Assembly: GCA_017871115.1 (NCBI GenBank)
Contig: JAFCIZ010000005.1
Coordinates: forward strand, 4,023,501 to 4,087,500
Direction: 5' to 3'
Source: Cunninghamella blakesleeana
Lineage: Eukaryota > Mucoromycota > Mucoromycetes > Mucorales > Cunninghamellaceae
Length of the DNA stretch: 64,000 nt
Part shown: positions 32,501 to 45,159 of the stretch, piece after piece
Position numbering within the stretch: position 1 is the first letter of the stretch
Layout: the number at the start of each line of letters is the position of its first letter
Made by a program: the position numbers and the translations under genes
The notes under the pieces: generated by a model
Told to the model about the DNA's origin: nothing
The model's database searches: none
What the model saw: the letters and a program-made list of their open reading frames with translations, nothing else

Positions 32501-34738
32501 TAATGATTTACTTATAAAAATATATTGATAAATACCATTTTTTTAACAAATTTATAGATACCTTTAACGTTATACTTATTATTAATGCCTGCTCAAATAA
32601 TTCACATATACTGTCTCAGTTACCAAAACATATGCTATCTCATTTTGCTTATTATAAAAGAAAATACCCTGAATGTGTGCCAGATTTAAAAGTATGAGTA
32701 TATTTTAATTATTTTTTATATTGTTTATCTATTGTTGAAAGACTTGTATTAATTTAAATATATATTTAATTATATTTAATTTAGGAAATATACTCAGATG
32801 CTAATTTAAAACTATCGGACGACTTCGATTACTTACCAAAGCAGTTTACATGTAATAAAAAAAAAAAAGATTATAAAATTGATAAGAATGACAATAAGTT
32901 AATGCAAACCTAATGGTCTCTTATTATTACTATTTTATTTATATTAATACAAACGTATAGCTTTAGTTCCAGATTCTCTTGAAGTTGGCTTAGATAAATA
33001 TATCGATATGACTTTAGTGATGGTTAACACAATTCAAACACAAGTAAAACATTCTAATTTTAAAGATTCCTTAAAAACTCTTCAAGTGGCAAAAAGGTAA
33101 TTATTTATATACAATGAATTGTTATCGAAATAAATTACTTGGAGCAAACGATCATATATTCTCGTACAGGTACATATATTTAATTTAATTCTTTTATATT
33201 TTTTTTTTTAAAAAAATAAGAAACTTTGATTATTTATCTACATTAAAATCCATTCATTCGGAAACCTCCTACATGGCTAAACTTTATTTACAATGTTTTG
33301 AAATAGTAATCAAGGTAATACTATATATAAAAAAATAAAAACATAATACATATGATTAAATATATATATATGTATATGTAAATATATGCTTTAGGCAAAG
33401 CAAAATTTAGGATCATCACAATACGCTAATAGAGCTCAAAAAGGCGCTGCCTCACTTTTACAATCTTCATATAAAATACAATATTCTTTTCTTGGTATAC
33501 CAAATAATACACTTCAAGCGGCTATGTATTTTCGATTGTTAGCCAATATGATTTGGTTTTTTGGCGTTCTGAAATTAATACCATTGTAAGTAGAATAATA
33601 ATATTAATAATAAGAATAATAACCACAATATATAGTAATGTAGGACATTAAAATGGTTTGGCTATTTATTTACTCTTTACTTTCTTTATAATATTATAAA
33701 GGTCAAATTCTTCATCATCAACCATACGAAATATGTTATATGCATTTATTCGGCGTGTAGATGTGATTCAAAAGTAAGTTAACTCAAAAAGGGTTGGTGA
33801 ATGATAATGCTAATATTGATATTAATACATATTAACTTGTATAATTTTTATGTCAACCAAAAAATTATAATAGGTATTTTGATACTAATTTTCCTTATAC
33901 AAAAAATGTCACCCGTTTAAGGTCCAATCTTGTTCGTACTGCTGAAAAACCAACAACGCCAAATATTTTATCTCTACATTTTTTTATTATGGTAATGCAA
34001 TGGTTTTGTAAAGAAAAAAATTCATTTTTTATTAATATTAATATTCAATATATATTATCTAAATTATTATTGTTATCTTTTATTTTATTTTATTTTCCAA
34101 AAAATAAATAAATAGGATTTTTTACCATTAGACGTTGATTTCACAAAAGCTGTGAAACGCACATGGTCTATTATTACTTCCCCATCATGTAATCCTGATA
34201 AGCCTATCAAGTTTGAACCTATTATTCCAGTAAGACTAACAATAGAAGCTAGCTTGTCTCATGTTATGGACTTAAATCATATTGGCATTGAAATCATTTT
34301 ACCCGATCAGACCTCGATTTTTTATTGGCCAACCTCAAGCCAATTTGTATCTACCTATTCTGATTCTTATAAACTGACTACAACTATACATTTATCATTA
34401 CCAAATTGGAAAGGTAAATAAATAGAATAAAATAAAAAATCATGCTCGATTTAGAAAAAAAAAAAGGTAGAATAGTGATACTATTACTTTTTTGTTTATT
34501 TTTACAAATAATAGAAATGGATACCGTAATTTGCCGGATTGTAAGATCGTTTGAGCCCGATTTACCCGGTCTTGATCATTTTATATCAAAATCGTCAGAA
34601 AATTCAAAAAATTTAAATGAACTTTCTTCTGCTCATTCACTATCAGCTGTACAGCATTTTTCAACTATTGTTATTAGTGATCCATTAACGATTCATTTAA
34701 CACCAACACTATCTTCCTCCTTCTCCTCCTCATTTTAA
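29576..34738 (+). CDS. INTS4: Integrator complex subunit 4 (INTS4) homologue
   Basis: 22 exons assembled in frame: 29576..29631, 29744..29831, 29904..29951, 30049..30159, 30289..30435, 30564..30824, 30916..31046, 31161..31425, 31519..31660, 31759..31824, 31912..32080, 32165..32304, 32391..32465, 32558..32691, 32785..32851, 32961..33096, 33221..33314, 33395..33585, 33702..33773, 33874..33991, 34116..34413, 34515..34738; 1010 aa. It is a HEAT-repeat protein (DPDPRVRK, DDYEQVRLCALDLVW, DEYQEVRNAAI, DEIDKVRINAIQSLRKIG). The block DDAFSRVCDLVNDVSVVVR with KQLMSRLRRM matches the INTS4 signature around human DAFGKICDMVSDLSWVVR and LMSDLRRK. The C-terminal beta-rich part (DLNHIGIEIILPDQT) also fits. 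INTS4 scaffolds the INTS9/INTS11 RNA endonuclease that cuts snRNA and other nascent transcripts. Length matches animal INTS4 (about 960 aa). Confidence 0.88.
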
Positions 34739-35784
34739 AGATAAATGATTAATTTTATTTATAGAAATGGTACTTGTCCTATTTTTAATCATAATAATAA
34801 AAAATCATTGTTAATATATATAGAGAAAAAAATTACCTTATAGGAAATAAAAAAGGTTTATACACTCATCCTAATTCTTCCATTGTTTCACCGAAATACA
34901 TAAAAAAAAGAGCTCATTATACGGATCCCTATTTCCGCTTACTATCTACTATAAAAAAAAGGACCATTTTTTTCAAAATATTCTTGGGGTTGGGTGAAAG
35001 AAAAAAAACATTTTTCTTGTTAATAGTATGGTTATTAATAGCGAAAAATAATACCATAAAAGAGAGTTGGACTTGAAAAAAAAAAAAAAGAAAAAAAAAA
35101 AAAAACGTGGTACACATCTTTGTTGAATAAATAAACTTAAAAACGAAAAGTAAATATATCGTTATGATAGTATATATTCCATAGACTCGGTTCATTTCAA
35201 AAATGCTCATATGTCAAAAAAGAGAAAAAAGATTATGCACTTCTTGTTCTTTACTTCTTTTATTGTTTTTCTTTTTTCTTTTTTCTTATCAATCAAAAAT
35301 AAACTTTTTTTTTATTGTTGCTCAATAAAGTAAAATAAAATAAACTTTATATTTTTATTAGAAATTTTCTAAGAAAAGGAAAAAAAGAAAAATCTATACA
35401 TCAATATGCATATATTATATACGATAATAATAATAATAATAATAATAAAAATGGATATCTTGATATACATGTAAAATAATAATAAAAATAGTCTAAATTC
35501 TAATTTCAAAAAGAAATGGGAAAAAAAAATTTCTATGAGATTAATAATAGTCTAATAAAATAATAATACTAAATAAAAGAATGAGATGGGTTGAAGGAAA
35601 AAAAAAATTAATCCTTGTATAATATAAAATTAATAAAATATACTATATGTGGATATATATATATATATATCATAAAAAGAATGTATGTGTATGTGTGTGT
35701 GTGTATGTGTGTGTATAAGAAGGTTATAAACAAATAAACATAAAATAAAATAAAATAATATATAAAATAAAATAAAATAAAAGA
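34739..35784. other. Intergenic, convergent
   Basis: 3' flanks of INTS4 and the RGS-flavoprotein gene. A GTGT/TGTA microsatellite lies at 35683-35716, A/T runs elsewhere. No gene seen. Confidence 0.5.
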
Positions 35785-37745
35785 TTAAGCTTTTCCATTA
35801 AGTTTATAATGAGGACTGTTTGTTTGTAAAATCTTTGAATTCTTAGGAGATCCACCGTCACCATCATGTAAATTTAAATGACTTGCAACAAAATGATGTA
35901 AAGAAGAAGATTCTTGATTAATACTTAAAACAGAGTCGGTATCATGATGTAAGCTATGTTCAGAATTAGTAGAAGATCTTGAATCAGTACTGCCACTATG
36001 ATGAGAAAGATAGCTAAGACGATTTTTCAATTCTTCTTCATCTATATCATATGAATAGAAAGGCGATGAATGTTGTCTGGAAGTACTGGAAGGTGGAGAA
36101 GATGGGGAAAGCGAGGTAGAAGATGGTTTTCTAGAGAAAGAAGAACGAAGTGTCGAAGGAGATCTTTTGAGGTTCAATACACTGCTAGGATGATTTGGGA
36201 GAAATGTTAAAGGTGGTAATGTAGTGGAGGAAGGAGAGTTGGGGTTCATAAGTTGCGATAATTGTTGATCAATGGTATTGAATGTAAGTAAACGAGGTAA
36301 TCTACCTAGTACTCCATGAGTTGTATATAATCTTTGTCCTTGTACTAATTGTAAAAATTGTTGTTCATCAAAATATTTTAAGGCAGCCCATGAAGGGTTT
36401 AAAAATGAAAACACTTTTTTAAATTTCCCTAATTTTTCTATTTTTAAAAAAATTAAAAAATTAGAAGAAAAAGAGAATGAGGTTTGATTAATGTTAGTAT
36501 TATAATAATTAATGAATGATTGTATATATAAATAGACTTACGTTTTCCAATGCCACCATGAGATGAGGTACCATGTAAAGGTTTATTAGGAGCAGCCAAA
36601 GTACCCTTTTCACCTTGTTTCAAAGGTTCTTTTCCTTTTACCATACGACAAATATTACGAGCAATACAAACACCGGATAGAGTAGCAGCATAACCAGTTT
36701 TTTCTTCGTTAACATTAGTAATATCACCCCCAGCAAAGATATGATGAAATTCCCAGTGTTCAACTTGTAAAGTTGGGCGGACACGAATACGGTTTGTTTT
36801 TAAATCCACACAAGTGCTTAAAGAAGGATGAGATAAAAAGAGACCACTGTTAGGTGTTGTTCCTGTCGTTAAAAAGACTTTGTCGAAGTCTTGATACAAT
36901 TTTCCGCTGGTGCCAATATAAGTGTTATTTGTACTGGCAGCATCAAAATCAATAATACGTTCATTACAGATGATTTTTACTCCAAGGGTTTTTAGATATT
37001 TTTCAGCTTTTGCTTGTTGTTCAGGATTACTTCGGCTAACAATGTTTGCATTAGATTCTACAAGTGTGATCTTTTTATTAGGATAAGGACCTGGGAATGT
37101 AGTTTGTCCTATTTCACTATTAAAAATATAAAAATAAAACGAAGAAAATAATAGGAAATGAGGATATTTTATAAAATTTATAAATAAATATGCCTATATA
37201 TGTATTTACCTTGCTAATTCGCACCCTACAAGACCACCACCTAAAAATAATAAAAACAAAAACAAGTCAGAATGCATGTGTTGGCATTTTTTATAAAAAT
37301 AAAAATAAAACTGAATGTTATTTTTATCTTTTACCAATAATAAGGATATTTTGAGAAGATAATAATTCAGCATAAGTTTCTTCTAAACCAGTTAGACGAT
37401 AAAGAGCAGAAATATCATCAGATTTTAATCTAGCGTTATATGAACTACCAGTAGCCATAACTAAATAATCACAAGAGATCTATAAATAAATATATATTAA
37501 TGTCAAGAAGAATAGCAATAAATGGTTCATTTTTATTTTATATTTTTACCTTTTCATCATTAACAGTAACCGATTTACCATCTTCACTGATTTCTTCGAC
37601 GTAACCAATAACGACGTTTCCATTTTTAACATAAGAATCATGGGTTACTCTTAAAGAAGTAGATTCAAAAGGATTGACTAATTTTTTGACAATACCGGGT
37701 GTGTATTCAAAAGCCGCTTTTAATGTGTGAGGAAGAATTAGAAGG

Positions 37746-37782
<37 letters not shown>

Positions 37783-38793
37783 GGATCATTCAATTACAGC
37801 TAAATTATTTCTGATTTCCTTATATTCTTTTTTTTAAAAAATATAAATATATAAATATATATATAAAGCTTACATTTAGTGTCAATTAAAGTGATATTGA
37901 ACACAGGCATAACATCTAAAATGGAAGCTACAGTAAAACCCTATTAAAATATAAATAATAGTAATATAATAGCAATTTTTTTTTTTAAAAAAAAGAAGAA
38001 ATATTAAATTTGGAGATATATATACATTCGTATATAACTAAAAGGGCTACTTACAACAAATCCACCACCAATAATGACAACGTTAATTTGAGAATGACTT
38101 GTTAATTCAGGATGATCCCTAAAAAAAGAAAAATAATGATTATGTAAATATATATAAAGGTTTATTTAAATTTATTTCATTGATTCATCTCGTATAATTT
38201 GCTTACATTAATTCACCATTTTTAAAAGAGGATTGATGTATGTAGTCGGATAATTTTGTTTGCTATAGTAATAAATAAGAAGGATATGATTATTAATTAA
38301 TGATAACAATAAATGCATACATATGATTTGAATGGTTTTAAACTTACTAGCATAACAAGTACTTCACTTTCTGTTTCCTTTAATACATCTAAAGCTGTTT
38401 CCTTATCAATGATAGACCATTGTAAACTTTCTATCCTTCTTTTAACATAATCTTGAGTTGATATATTTAATTCCATAGGTGAACCTATAGCAATAAAAGT
38501 TTTGTAGATGCTATATAAATAGATGTGAGTCTAATGTGTAGTTCTATATTAACATCTATCTATTTATATTTATTAAATGACAAAATAACTAACCGTTGTA
38601 AAGTATGTTCAATAGACCTTGGATTTTCTTCATGTCTTAGTTGATTCATAGCTTCAATAAATAAAAGGTTTTCATGACACCAAGTACGACAAAGATATTT
38701 TTCAAAATCGTTTAATAATTTAGGATCAGCTAAAACACGTTGTAGTAAAAATGAAAAGGTAGGTGTTGAGTGAGTTGAATGTATTGACGTCAT
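35785..38793 (-). CDS. RGS domain fused to AIFM2/FSP1-like FAD/NAD(P)H oxidoreductase
   Basis: Ten exons: 38594..38793, 38348..38510, 38207..38262, 38055..38118, 37874..37940, 37550..37716, 37335..37479, 37210..37240, 36542..37116, 35785..36437; 706 aa. Residues about 12-132 are an RGS domain: FSFLLQRVLADPKLLNDFEK, then CHENLLFIEAMNQL, IYKTFIAIGSPMELNIS, and a C-terminal helix ending LSDYIHQSSF. From about 150 comes a pyridine-nucleotide oxidoreductase: FAD-binding VVIIGGGFVGFTVA, ISCDYLVMATGSS, NAD(P)H-binding NILIIGGGLVGCELA (about 281-295) and HHIFAGGDIT (about 430). A conserved-looking FSFLNPSWAALKYFD segment and a Ser-rich tail close it. The codon ATG just before the Rossmann fold is split by an intron (AT|G), so the second domain has no obvious independent start. 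RGS domains speed GTP hydrolysis by G-alpha; FSP1-like enzymes reduce quinones. The pairing suggests redox-linked G-protein control (inference). Confidence 0.85.
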
Positions 38794-39246
38794 TGTATTA
38801 AAAATAAATTATACAATAAAAAAAAAAAAAAAGAATAGATATTAAAAAAAAAAGTGGAGAAAAGAAGAGAGAGAAAGAGAAAAATAGAAAAATTTTTTTT
38901 TCTCTTTTTTAAAAATTCAAAAAAAAAAAGTTAAAAAGGGGAAAAAAAATCGATCATTCATTCTAGTTTTTTTTTATTTTTTATTTTCTTGTAATCACGA
39001 TAATCACGAGTAACATAAACTTGTCAAAAAAAAAAAGCTATACATGAAAATTAAAATTCTAATGGCATGATTTTATAATTATCCAATCATTTTTTGTATT
39101 TTTCTTATAATTAATCCCAGCCATTTAAAAAAAATTTTTTTTAGGCCTTTCCCCTTTCTTTTTACTGAATAGGGTAATTGGTTGGATGATACTAATAAAA
39201 TTGAATAGATAGCTAGTTATATAACTTATTACGTACTATTAGCGTG

Positions 39247-39278
<32 letters not shown>

Positions 39279-40067
39279 GATAAATAAATAGATAAATAAA
39301 TATATATACATATATATATATTTATATATATAATTGTATATATATATTATGTTTATATAATAGTTCTATTTATTTATTGTATTAATAATATTTTATAATA
39401 TATATATATCTGATGACATTTTATTATATTATTACTATTATTTTTTAAGCGCTGTCATCCCTATTATACTTTTCTTAAACTTTTAACTTAAAATAAACCA
39501 AATCCAAAAGACGGGGGAAATGTTTTTTAATTGTAAGAGTAATTCTGATAAATAAGGAAAGATAAAAAAAAAAAAAAAAAGAGCTCTTAATCACGGTTTA
39601 TTGTTATTATATAATATTTGGTATATTTTTATCATTACAAAAAAAACGTACGATATATGTGTTTAAACTCTTAAGTAATATATATGGAGTTTTAAATCAA
39701 TAGATAAAAAGCGATCTATCAATATTTAACCGAGGTTAACTTTTTTTTTCTACGGAATACTTTTTTAGGGTGTTCTATTTTTACTTATTATATGTTTATA
39801 TATGTCAAATAATAACAATAATAAAGAGAAGGGTGATGGTTTTGATTATACATGAATAAAAAAGAATAGATGTATGTAAAAAAAAAAAAAAAAAATAGTA
39901 TGTATGGAAATTCTTTTTTTTTAAAATAATAATAATAATAATAATACTTGTCTAACATGTAAATGTAATATGTATAACATAAAAAATAGCAAACAAAAAA
40001 AAAAAAAAAAAAACTAGACTAAAAATAAAATAACAAATAATAGTGTATATATACATTTTTGTTTTAT
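38794..40067. other. Intergenic, 1.3 kb, simple repeats
   Basis: Upstream of the RGS gene and downstream of TIM44. Holds TA/TATAAA arrays at 39246-39345, AAT repeats at 39928-39945 and A-runs (39560-39580, 39878-39895, 39993-40013). No gene seen. Confidence 0.5.
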
Positions 40068-42095
40068 TTACCAAACTGGTCTTGAGTCATGTTTAGCCAT
40101 ATCAATAATTCTCCAACCTGCTGTAATAGGATTTTGAAGGTCTTCTTGTTCTCTAGTAAGTACACATGCATAAGTTACTTGTTCAATATGATCCTAAAAT
40201 ATAGTAAAATAAATAAATAAATAAATAAAAATGAATCTTTATTTTATTTTATGACGGGTATATAATAATTAGTTTTATTACCTCTTTGCCATAAACGATT
40301 TCATTGGATTTTGCATTTCGGAATAAAATAATTTCTTGAGTTCGGAAGGATAAGACAATGACAGGTACATCATTTTCTAAAATTTTAGCAGCTACCAACT
40401 ATATTATATAAAGAAAGAATAAAATAAAAAATAAGGTTCATTTTAAAATAAATAATCATCCTCTTTTTTTTAAAAAGTAAAAAAATCACTTTATATAATT
40501 TATTTTTACCTCGATATCACGGAGATCTTGAATTTTACAATCACTGACAAGACCTTGTTGTAATTGAGCTTGAATAACGGCTGTCAATACATTATATGTC
40601 TAAATAAATAAAAGCATAAAACAAAAACAAAAACAAAAAAAAAAAAAAAAAAAATGAATACATATTTTTTTTTATTATCATTACTCTCCTTTTATATATT
40701 CAACTTACAGCTTCAGAACACCATAATTTTAAAGTTTCGACATCCCCTTTAAGATAAGCTTCCATCAATTCAGGAACTATATAACTACGAGCTTCTTTCA
40801 TGAATTTTTCCATATTAAAGGTGGGATCAATCATTTGAAGGGAGCGAATGGCTTGAGCTTGATCTGATTCTTCAAAGATGGAACCTAAATATTAAATATA
40901 ATAATAATAATTTACATTTTTTATGATTAAAAAAATTCCCTTTTTCATTTTTCCTTTTTTTATGGTTGATCATCATCATTTTTTTTTTTTTTAATTGACT
41001 TACCGAATGTTTCAGAGACACGATCAGTAAAAGCTCGGGTATAAGAGATGAAAAGATTATCAGATTCTTCATAATTACGTCTAGCACGGAAAATGCCTTG
41101 CATGATAGGGCTATCTTCTTTAAATTTATTCCAACTTTCCTTCCATTTTGAATCTTTATGAATTACCATACCAACACCTGCGTTAGGGTCTTCACTAACT
41201 TTTTTACTATTAACACCGCCAACATTTCCTTCTTCTGTTACTTCTTGGCGTAATTTACGACGGGTTTCTTTATCTACAAACCCAGCATATCGGCCGGAAT
41301 CATCTTTTACTACGGTTTTAATGGATTCTGATAATTTTTCTGCTACGGCACTCTTTTTTAAAGGTTCTGCTTGTTTGTTGATGGTTTCTGCTGCTTGTTT
41401 GAATTTTTCTCCAGTTTCCTTGGCAAATTCAGTTTCTGTAGCCTTTTTCCATGATTCACTGACATTAGCACCTACTTTTCCTACTGTTTCTGTTACTTTT
41501 TCAGTTGCTTGTTTTAATTTTTCTTGATGGACAGATTGTTGTTGCTATGAAGAAGAGGAAGAGGAAAAGGTTATTTTAACTTTTACTATATAGCTTTTCT
41601 TTATTTCCTTCATTTTTTAATACCTGCTCTCTTTTATATATCCTTTTTATATATACTCTTTATATTTATATACATAATCTCTTGTCTATAAATATATTTT
41701 TTATATACACATTTTTTATACATGTCCTTTTTATGATTATACTTATGTATACATGCACTCTCTCTTTCTTTTCTTTTTTTTTTTTAGCAAATGATTATAA
41801 AACTAAAAACATTTGTATTTTTTTTCTTTACCTTAGCCTTTTCAAACATTTCTTTGGCCTTTTTCAAAGCTTCACTGTCAGCAAAACGACCAGATTCATC
41901 TTGTAAAGATTTAACACCTTGTTGCACTTCTTTATTTTTTTGCAATTGTTCTTTAATAGTATTCACAAATACTTTAATAGGTGAACTATAATGACGTACT
42001 GCTGTTGTATTATAGGTTGTTGGTGTTGTTGAACGTACCACTACTTGACGTGTGGTAAGAGTGGAATTAATAAGTAAACGACGATAACCAGACAT
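40068..42095 (-). CDS. TIM44: Mitochondrial import motor subunit TIM44
   Basis: Six exons: 41832..42095, 41004..41544, 40709..40884, 40510..40599, 40282..40398, 40068..40193; 437 aa. An Arg/Ser/Thr-rich presequence (1 to about 35, ending RHYSSP) targets the matrix. A long charged helical region with Lys/Glu/Ala repeats follows (the mtHsp70- and TIM23-binding arm). The C-terminal Tim44 domain reads IFRARRNYEESDNLFISY, MIDPTFNMEKFMKEARSYIV, PELMEAYLKGDVETLKLWCS, LVSDCKIQDLRDIE and ITAGWRIIDMA. TIM44 anchors mtHsp70 to the TIM23 channel on the matrix face. Length and domain order match fungal homologues. Confidence 0.95.
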
Positions 42096-43107
42096 TATTA
42101 TATATTTATTTTTTTTATATAAGCGTTGTTGTTATATTTCTATTTATTTTCTTTTATATAAATCTATATATCTATATTATAATAATGGATATTATAAATA
42201 CGAATAATATTGACTTTTAATAATGAAAAGTATTAAAAGAAAAATTAGGTAAGAGAAAAAAAAAAGGAAGGAAAAAAAAATTACCCTCCTCTTTTTTTTT
42301 ACCTCTTAAATTTTTTACAGGGGAAACGAAAATTAAAACTCACCCAGTAAATTCACTCTATATTTGTGGCTTTTTTTTTTTTTTTACAATAAATTGGTTC
42401 CTGGTAATATATGTCAAAAATTCATGCTTGAAAAAAAAAAAAAGTTTAAATCATTGATTTTATTATTAAATACGTTTACATATAAAAAAAATACTAATAA
42501 TACTAATAATAAAATAATAAAATAATAAAATAATAAAATAATAAATAATAATAATAATAATGATAATAATAATAATAATAATACATATAATAAATAAGAA
42601 TAAGAATAATAATACATATAAAGATAAATAGAATAAATAGGATAAATAATAGTAATAAAATATATAATAATTAAATAATAGCTATACTAACACTCAGTAA
42701 AACAAAGTTTTAGAGTGTTAATAGTAAAAAAATAAAATAACCTAAATTTAGGGAATGGAGGGAAAATCAAAAAAGGGAAATAACAACAAAAAAAAAAATC
42801 TTAATATATATAAAAAAGTAATATATATAAAAAAAAAAGTAATAAAAGAGGAGAAAGTATAAAAGTTAAAAAAAATATAGAGGGGGGGGGGAGATAAAAA
42901 ATACTATATGATATACTATATATATAATATACTAAATAATAAAAAAGAATCTAGAAGAAAAACCAACTATAATAGGAGATATATATATATAAAAATATTA
43001 ATATAATAAAAATAATTAAAAACTAGGAGAAGGAGAAAAAAAGGATACTAATTCATTTATATATATTTATATTTATATAGTCAGTTAGTGGAAAGCGAAC
43101 CAGCGCA
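42096..43107. other. Intergenic between TIM44 and the NDT80-like gene
   Basis: TIM44 promoter side and NDT80-like 3' side. AATAATA arrays (42495-42615), a G-run of nine (42883-42891). No gene supported. Confidence 0.5.
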
Positions 43108-44887
43108 TCAAGTCGATAGAGATGTATCCAAAGATGGGGAATTTGGAGATGGTTTTATATCTTGTTGATTTTTATTATTAGTTTCACTATTTTCATTCCC
43201 ATTGTCATTATTATTATTATAAGGATGATAATTTGAAGGAATATAAGGTTGATAATGCTGCTGATACATTGTTGTAGGTGGAAGCGTGGGATGAGAGGAT
43301 GGGTAATAATTTTGCTGCGGTGGCGGATAATGAGAAGAAATGACATATTCCTGCTCATTAGTTTGTTGATGAGTAGCTGTTGTGTTAGCGTTTGTGGAAG
43401 AGGAAGAGGAAGAGGAAGAGGCTGAAGAAGTAGGTATCATAGCAGAAGGATGGTGAGGATGATGAGAATGGTGATGATGATGATAAGAGGAAGGAGGTGG
43501 AGGGTAATTTGGATAAGGATTATAATCATGTATATACCTAGTTGACGAAGAAAGAGGGGGTGGAGGAGGTGGAGCAACGTAACGATCCATAGGCTGGGAT
43601 GGTAATGGAGTACTTAAAGATTGAGGAGGTAGAGGATGATGGAACGAAGATGTTGGGCTAGTTAAGGTGGAATTAGATGAAGAAGTAGAAGAGGTAGATA
43701 TAGAAGGTATAAAAGGATGATCATGTAATATGGTATCAGAAGAATGATGACGATGGCGAGGGGAAAGGTTAGCTTGATTATTACTATTATTACTATTGTT
43801 ATTATCAGCATAATGGCCAGGACTTCTTCCACGAACCACTAAAGGAGCCGAAGTGCATGTAGCTACACGGATTGAGTGACCGTTGGAAGTATTATTAGCA
43901 TATAAATCTACTACAATTTCGTAATATTGTTGAGCAGCACGCCGTTTTCCATTATTTGCTGTGGCTGTTTTAAATTGCATACGTTCAAAGGTGACAATAT
44001 TATGGTTAGAACCTACGGGAGCAAGATGTAAATTCCCTCCAGCTCTTAGAGCACGAGGCTGCGGTGTCATTTGTGGCCCTTTATCGCGTTTAGGTGTATG
44101 TTGAATCAAATCGACTTTCTTTTTTTCATTTCCTCCTCCGGCAACAAAAGCAAGAATACCAATAGAAAAACAATCGGCTTGAAAAAAGGTATTATGTTGA
44201 TCATCTTTAATTAAACAGGGGACTTCAGGGCCTTGGATCAAATAATTCATGCCATGTACATCAAAAGTAGCACTAAGCTGAAAATAATTTCTACGATAGC
44301 ATGTCCAATCTTGCTCTGTTCTAAAAAATCCTCGATCCATTTTAACATGAAGTTGTACTTGATAACTTTAATAAATTAAAAAGTAGAAATGATCATCATG
44401 ATCAAAAAAAAAAAAAAAGGTATATAAATATAAATTTGTCATACGATGAATAAATAAATAAATAAATAAATAAATAGACGCATCTTTTTTAAACGGTGAT
44501 AAAAGATTTTATTACCTATTTGTTTGTTCCATATTCCATATTTCTAACAATTGTTTTGTGGGAGTAAAGGTAGGACCTGTTTCAAAAAAAGAGGATGATT
44601 CAGTTCTTCTTCTATTACGAGTAGGTGAAGTAGGATAGGGTAAGCTTTGAAAGCTAGAGGTTGAAAAACTAGAAACTCTTCTTTTATGTAAGCTGTTATT
44701 ATCAGTTGTTGAGTCGTTTTCTTGAGATGGTGTTAAAGGATGAGATTGTGATGCTTCAGGTCTAGGTGTATTGGGTTGTGATAGTGGCATTATATTACTA
44801 TTATTATTATTATTATTATTAATATATAAATAAATAAAATAAATAAATATAAATAAATAAATAAATATTCATATTCATAACCTATAC

Positions 44888-44956
<69 letters not shown>

Positions 44957-45159
44957 AATACATATAAATAATCCCTTTCTCCTTTATTTTATTATTCTCT
45001 ATACTGCTTATTTTAATAAATAAAATATTTTATTTATTTATATATTTACTTTGATGTAGTAGATTCATTAGGCTGTACATAAAGTGGTTGAAAAGGATAA
45101 TTGACAGGCACAAAGTTCGACTCTTGAGTTGGAGGAGCTGACCAATTATTTCCTTGCAT
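43108..45159 (-). CDS. NDT80/PhoG-domain transcription factor
   Basis: Three exons: 45050..45159, 44516..44797, 43108..44365; 549 aa. Residues 1-130 are polar (Ser/Thr/Pro, phosphorylation-prone TPSQ, SPT). The NDT80_PhoG DNA-binding domain starts at the exon 3 border: YQVQLHVKMDRGFF, then DWTCYRRNYFQLSATFDV, IGILAFVAGGG, APVGSNHNIVTFERMQFK, and ends with IRVATCTSAPLVVRGRSPGH (about 312). This domain binds MSE-like sites and is shared by yeast Ndt80 (meiosis), Neurospora VIB-1 and Aspergillus XprG. The tail is Pro/His/Ser/Asn-rich, a likely activation region. Two alternative internal ATGs would lose essential domain residues, so the upstream start at 45159 is preferred. Intron 1 contains an ATT microsatellite. 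Confidence 0.9.
44890..44941. repeat. (ATT)n microsatellite in intron 1 of the NDT80-like gene
   Basis: About 17 ATT units followed by a TA tract. Length variation is likely. Confidence 0.9.
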
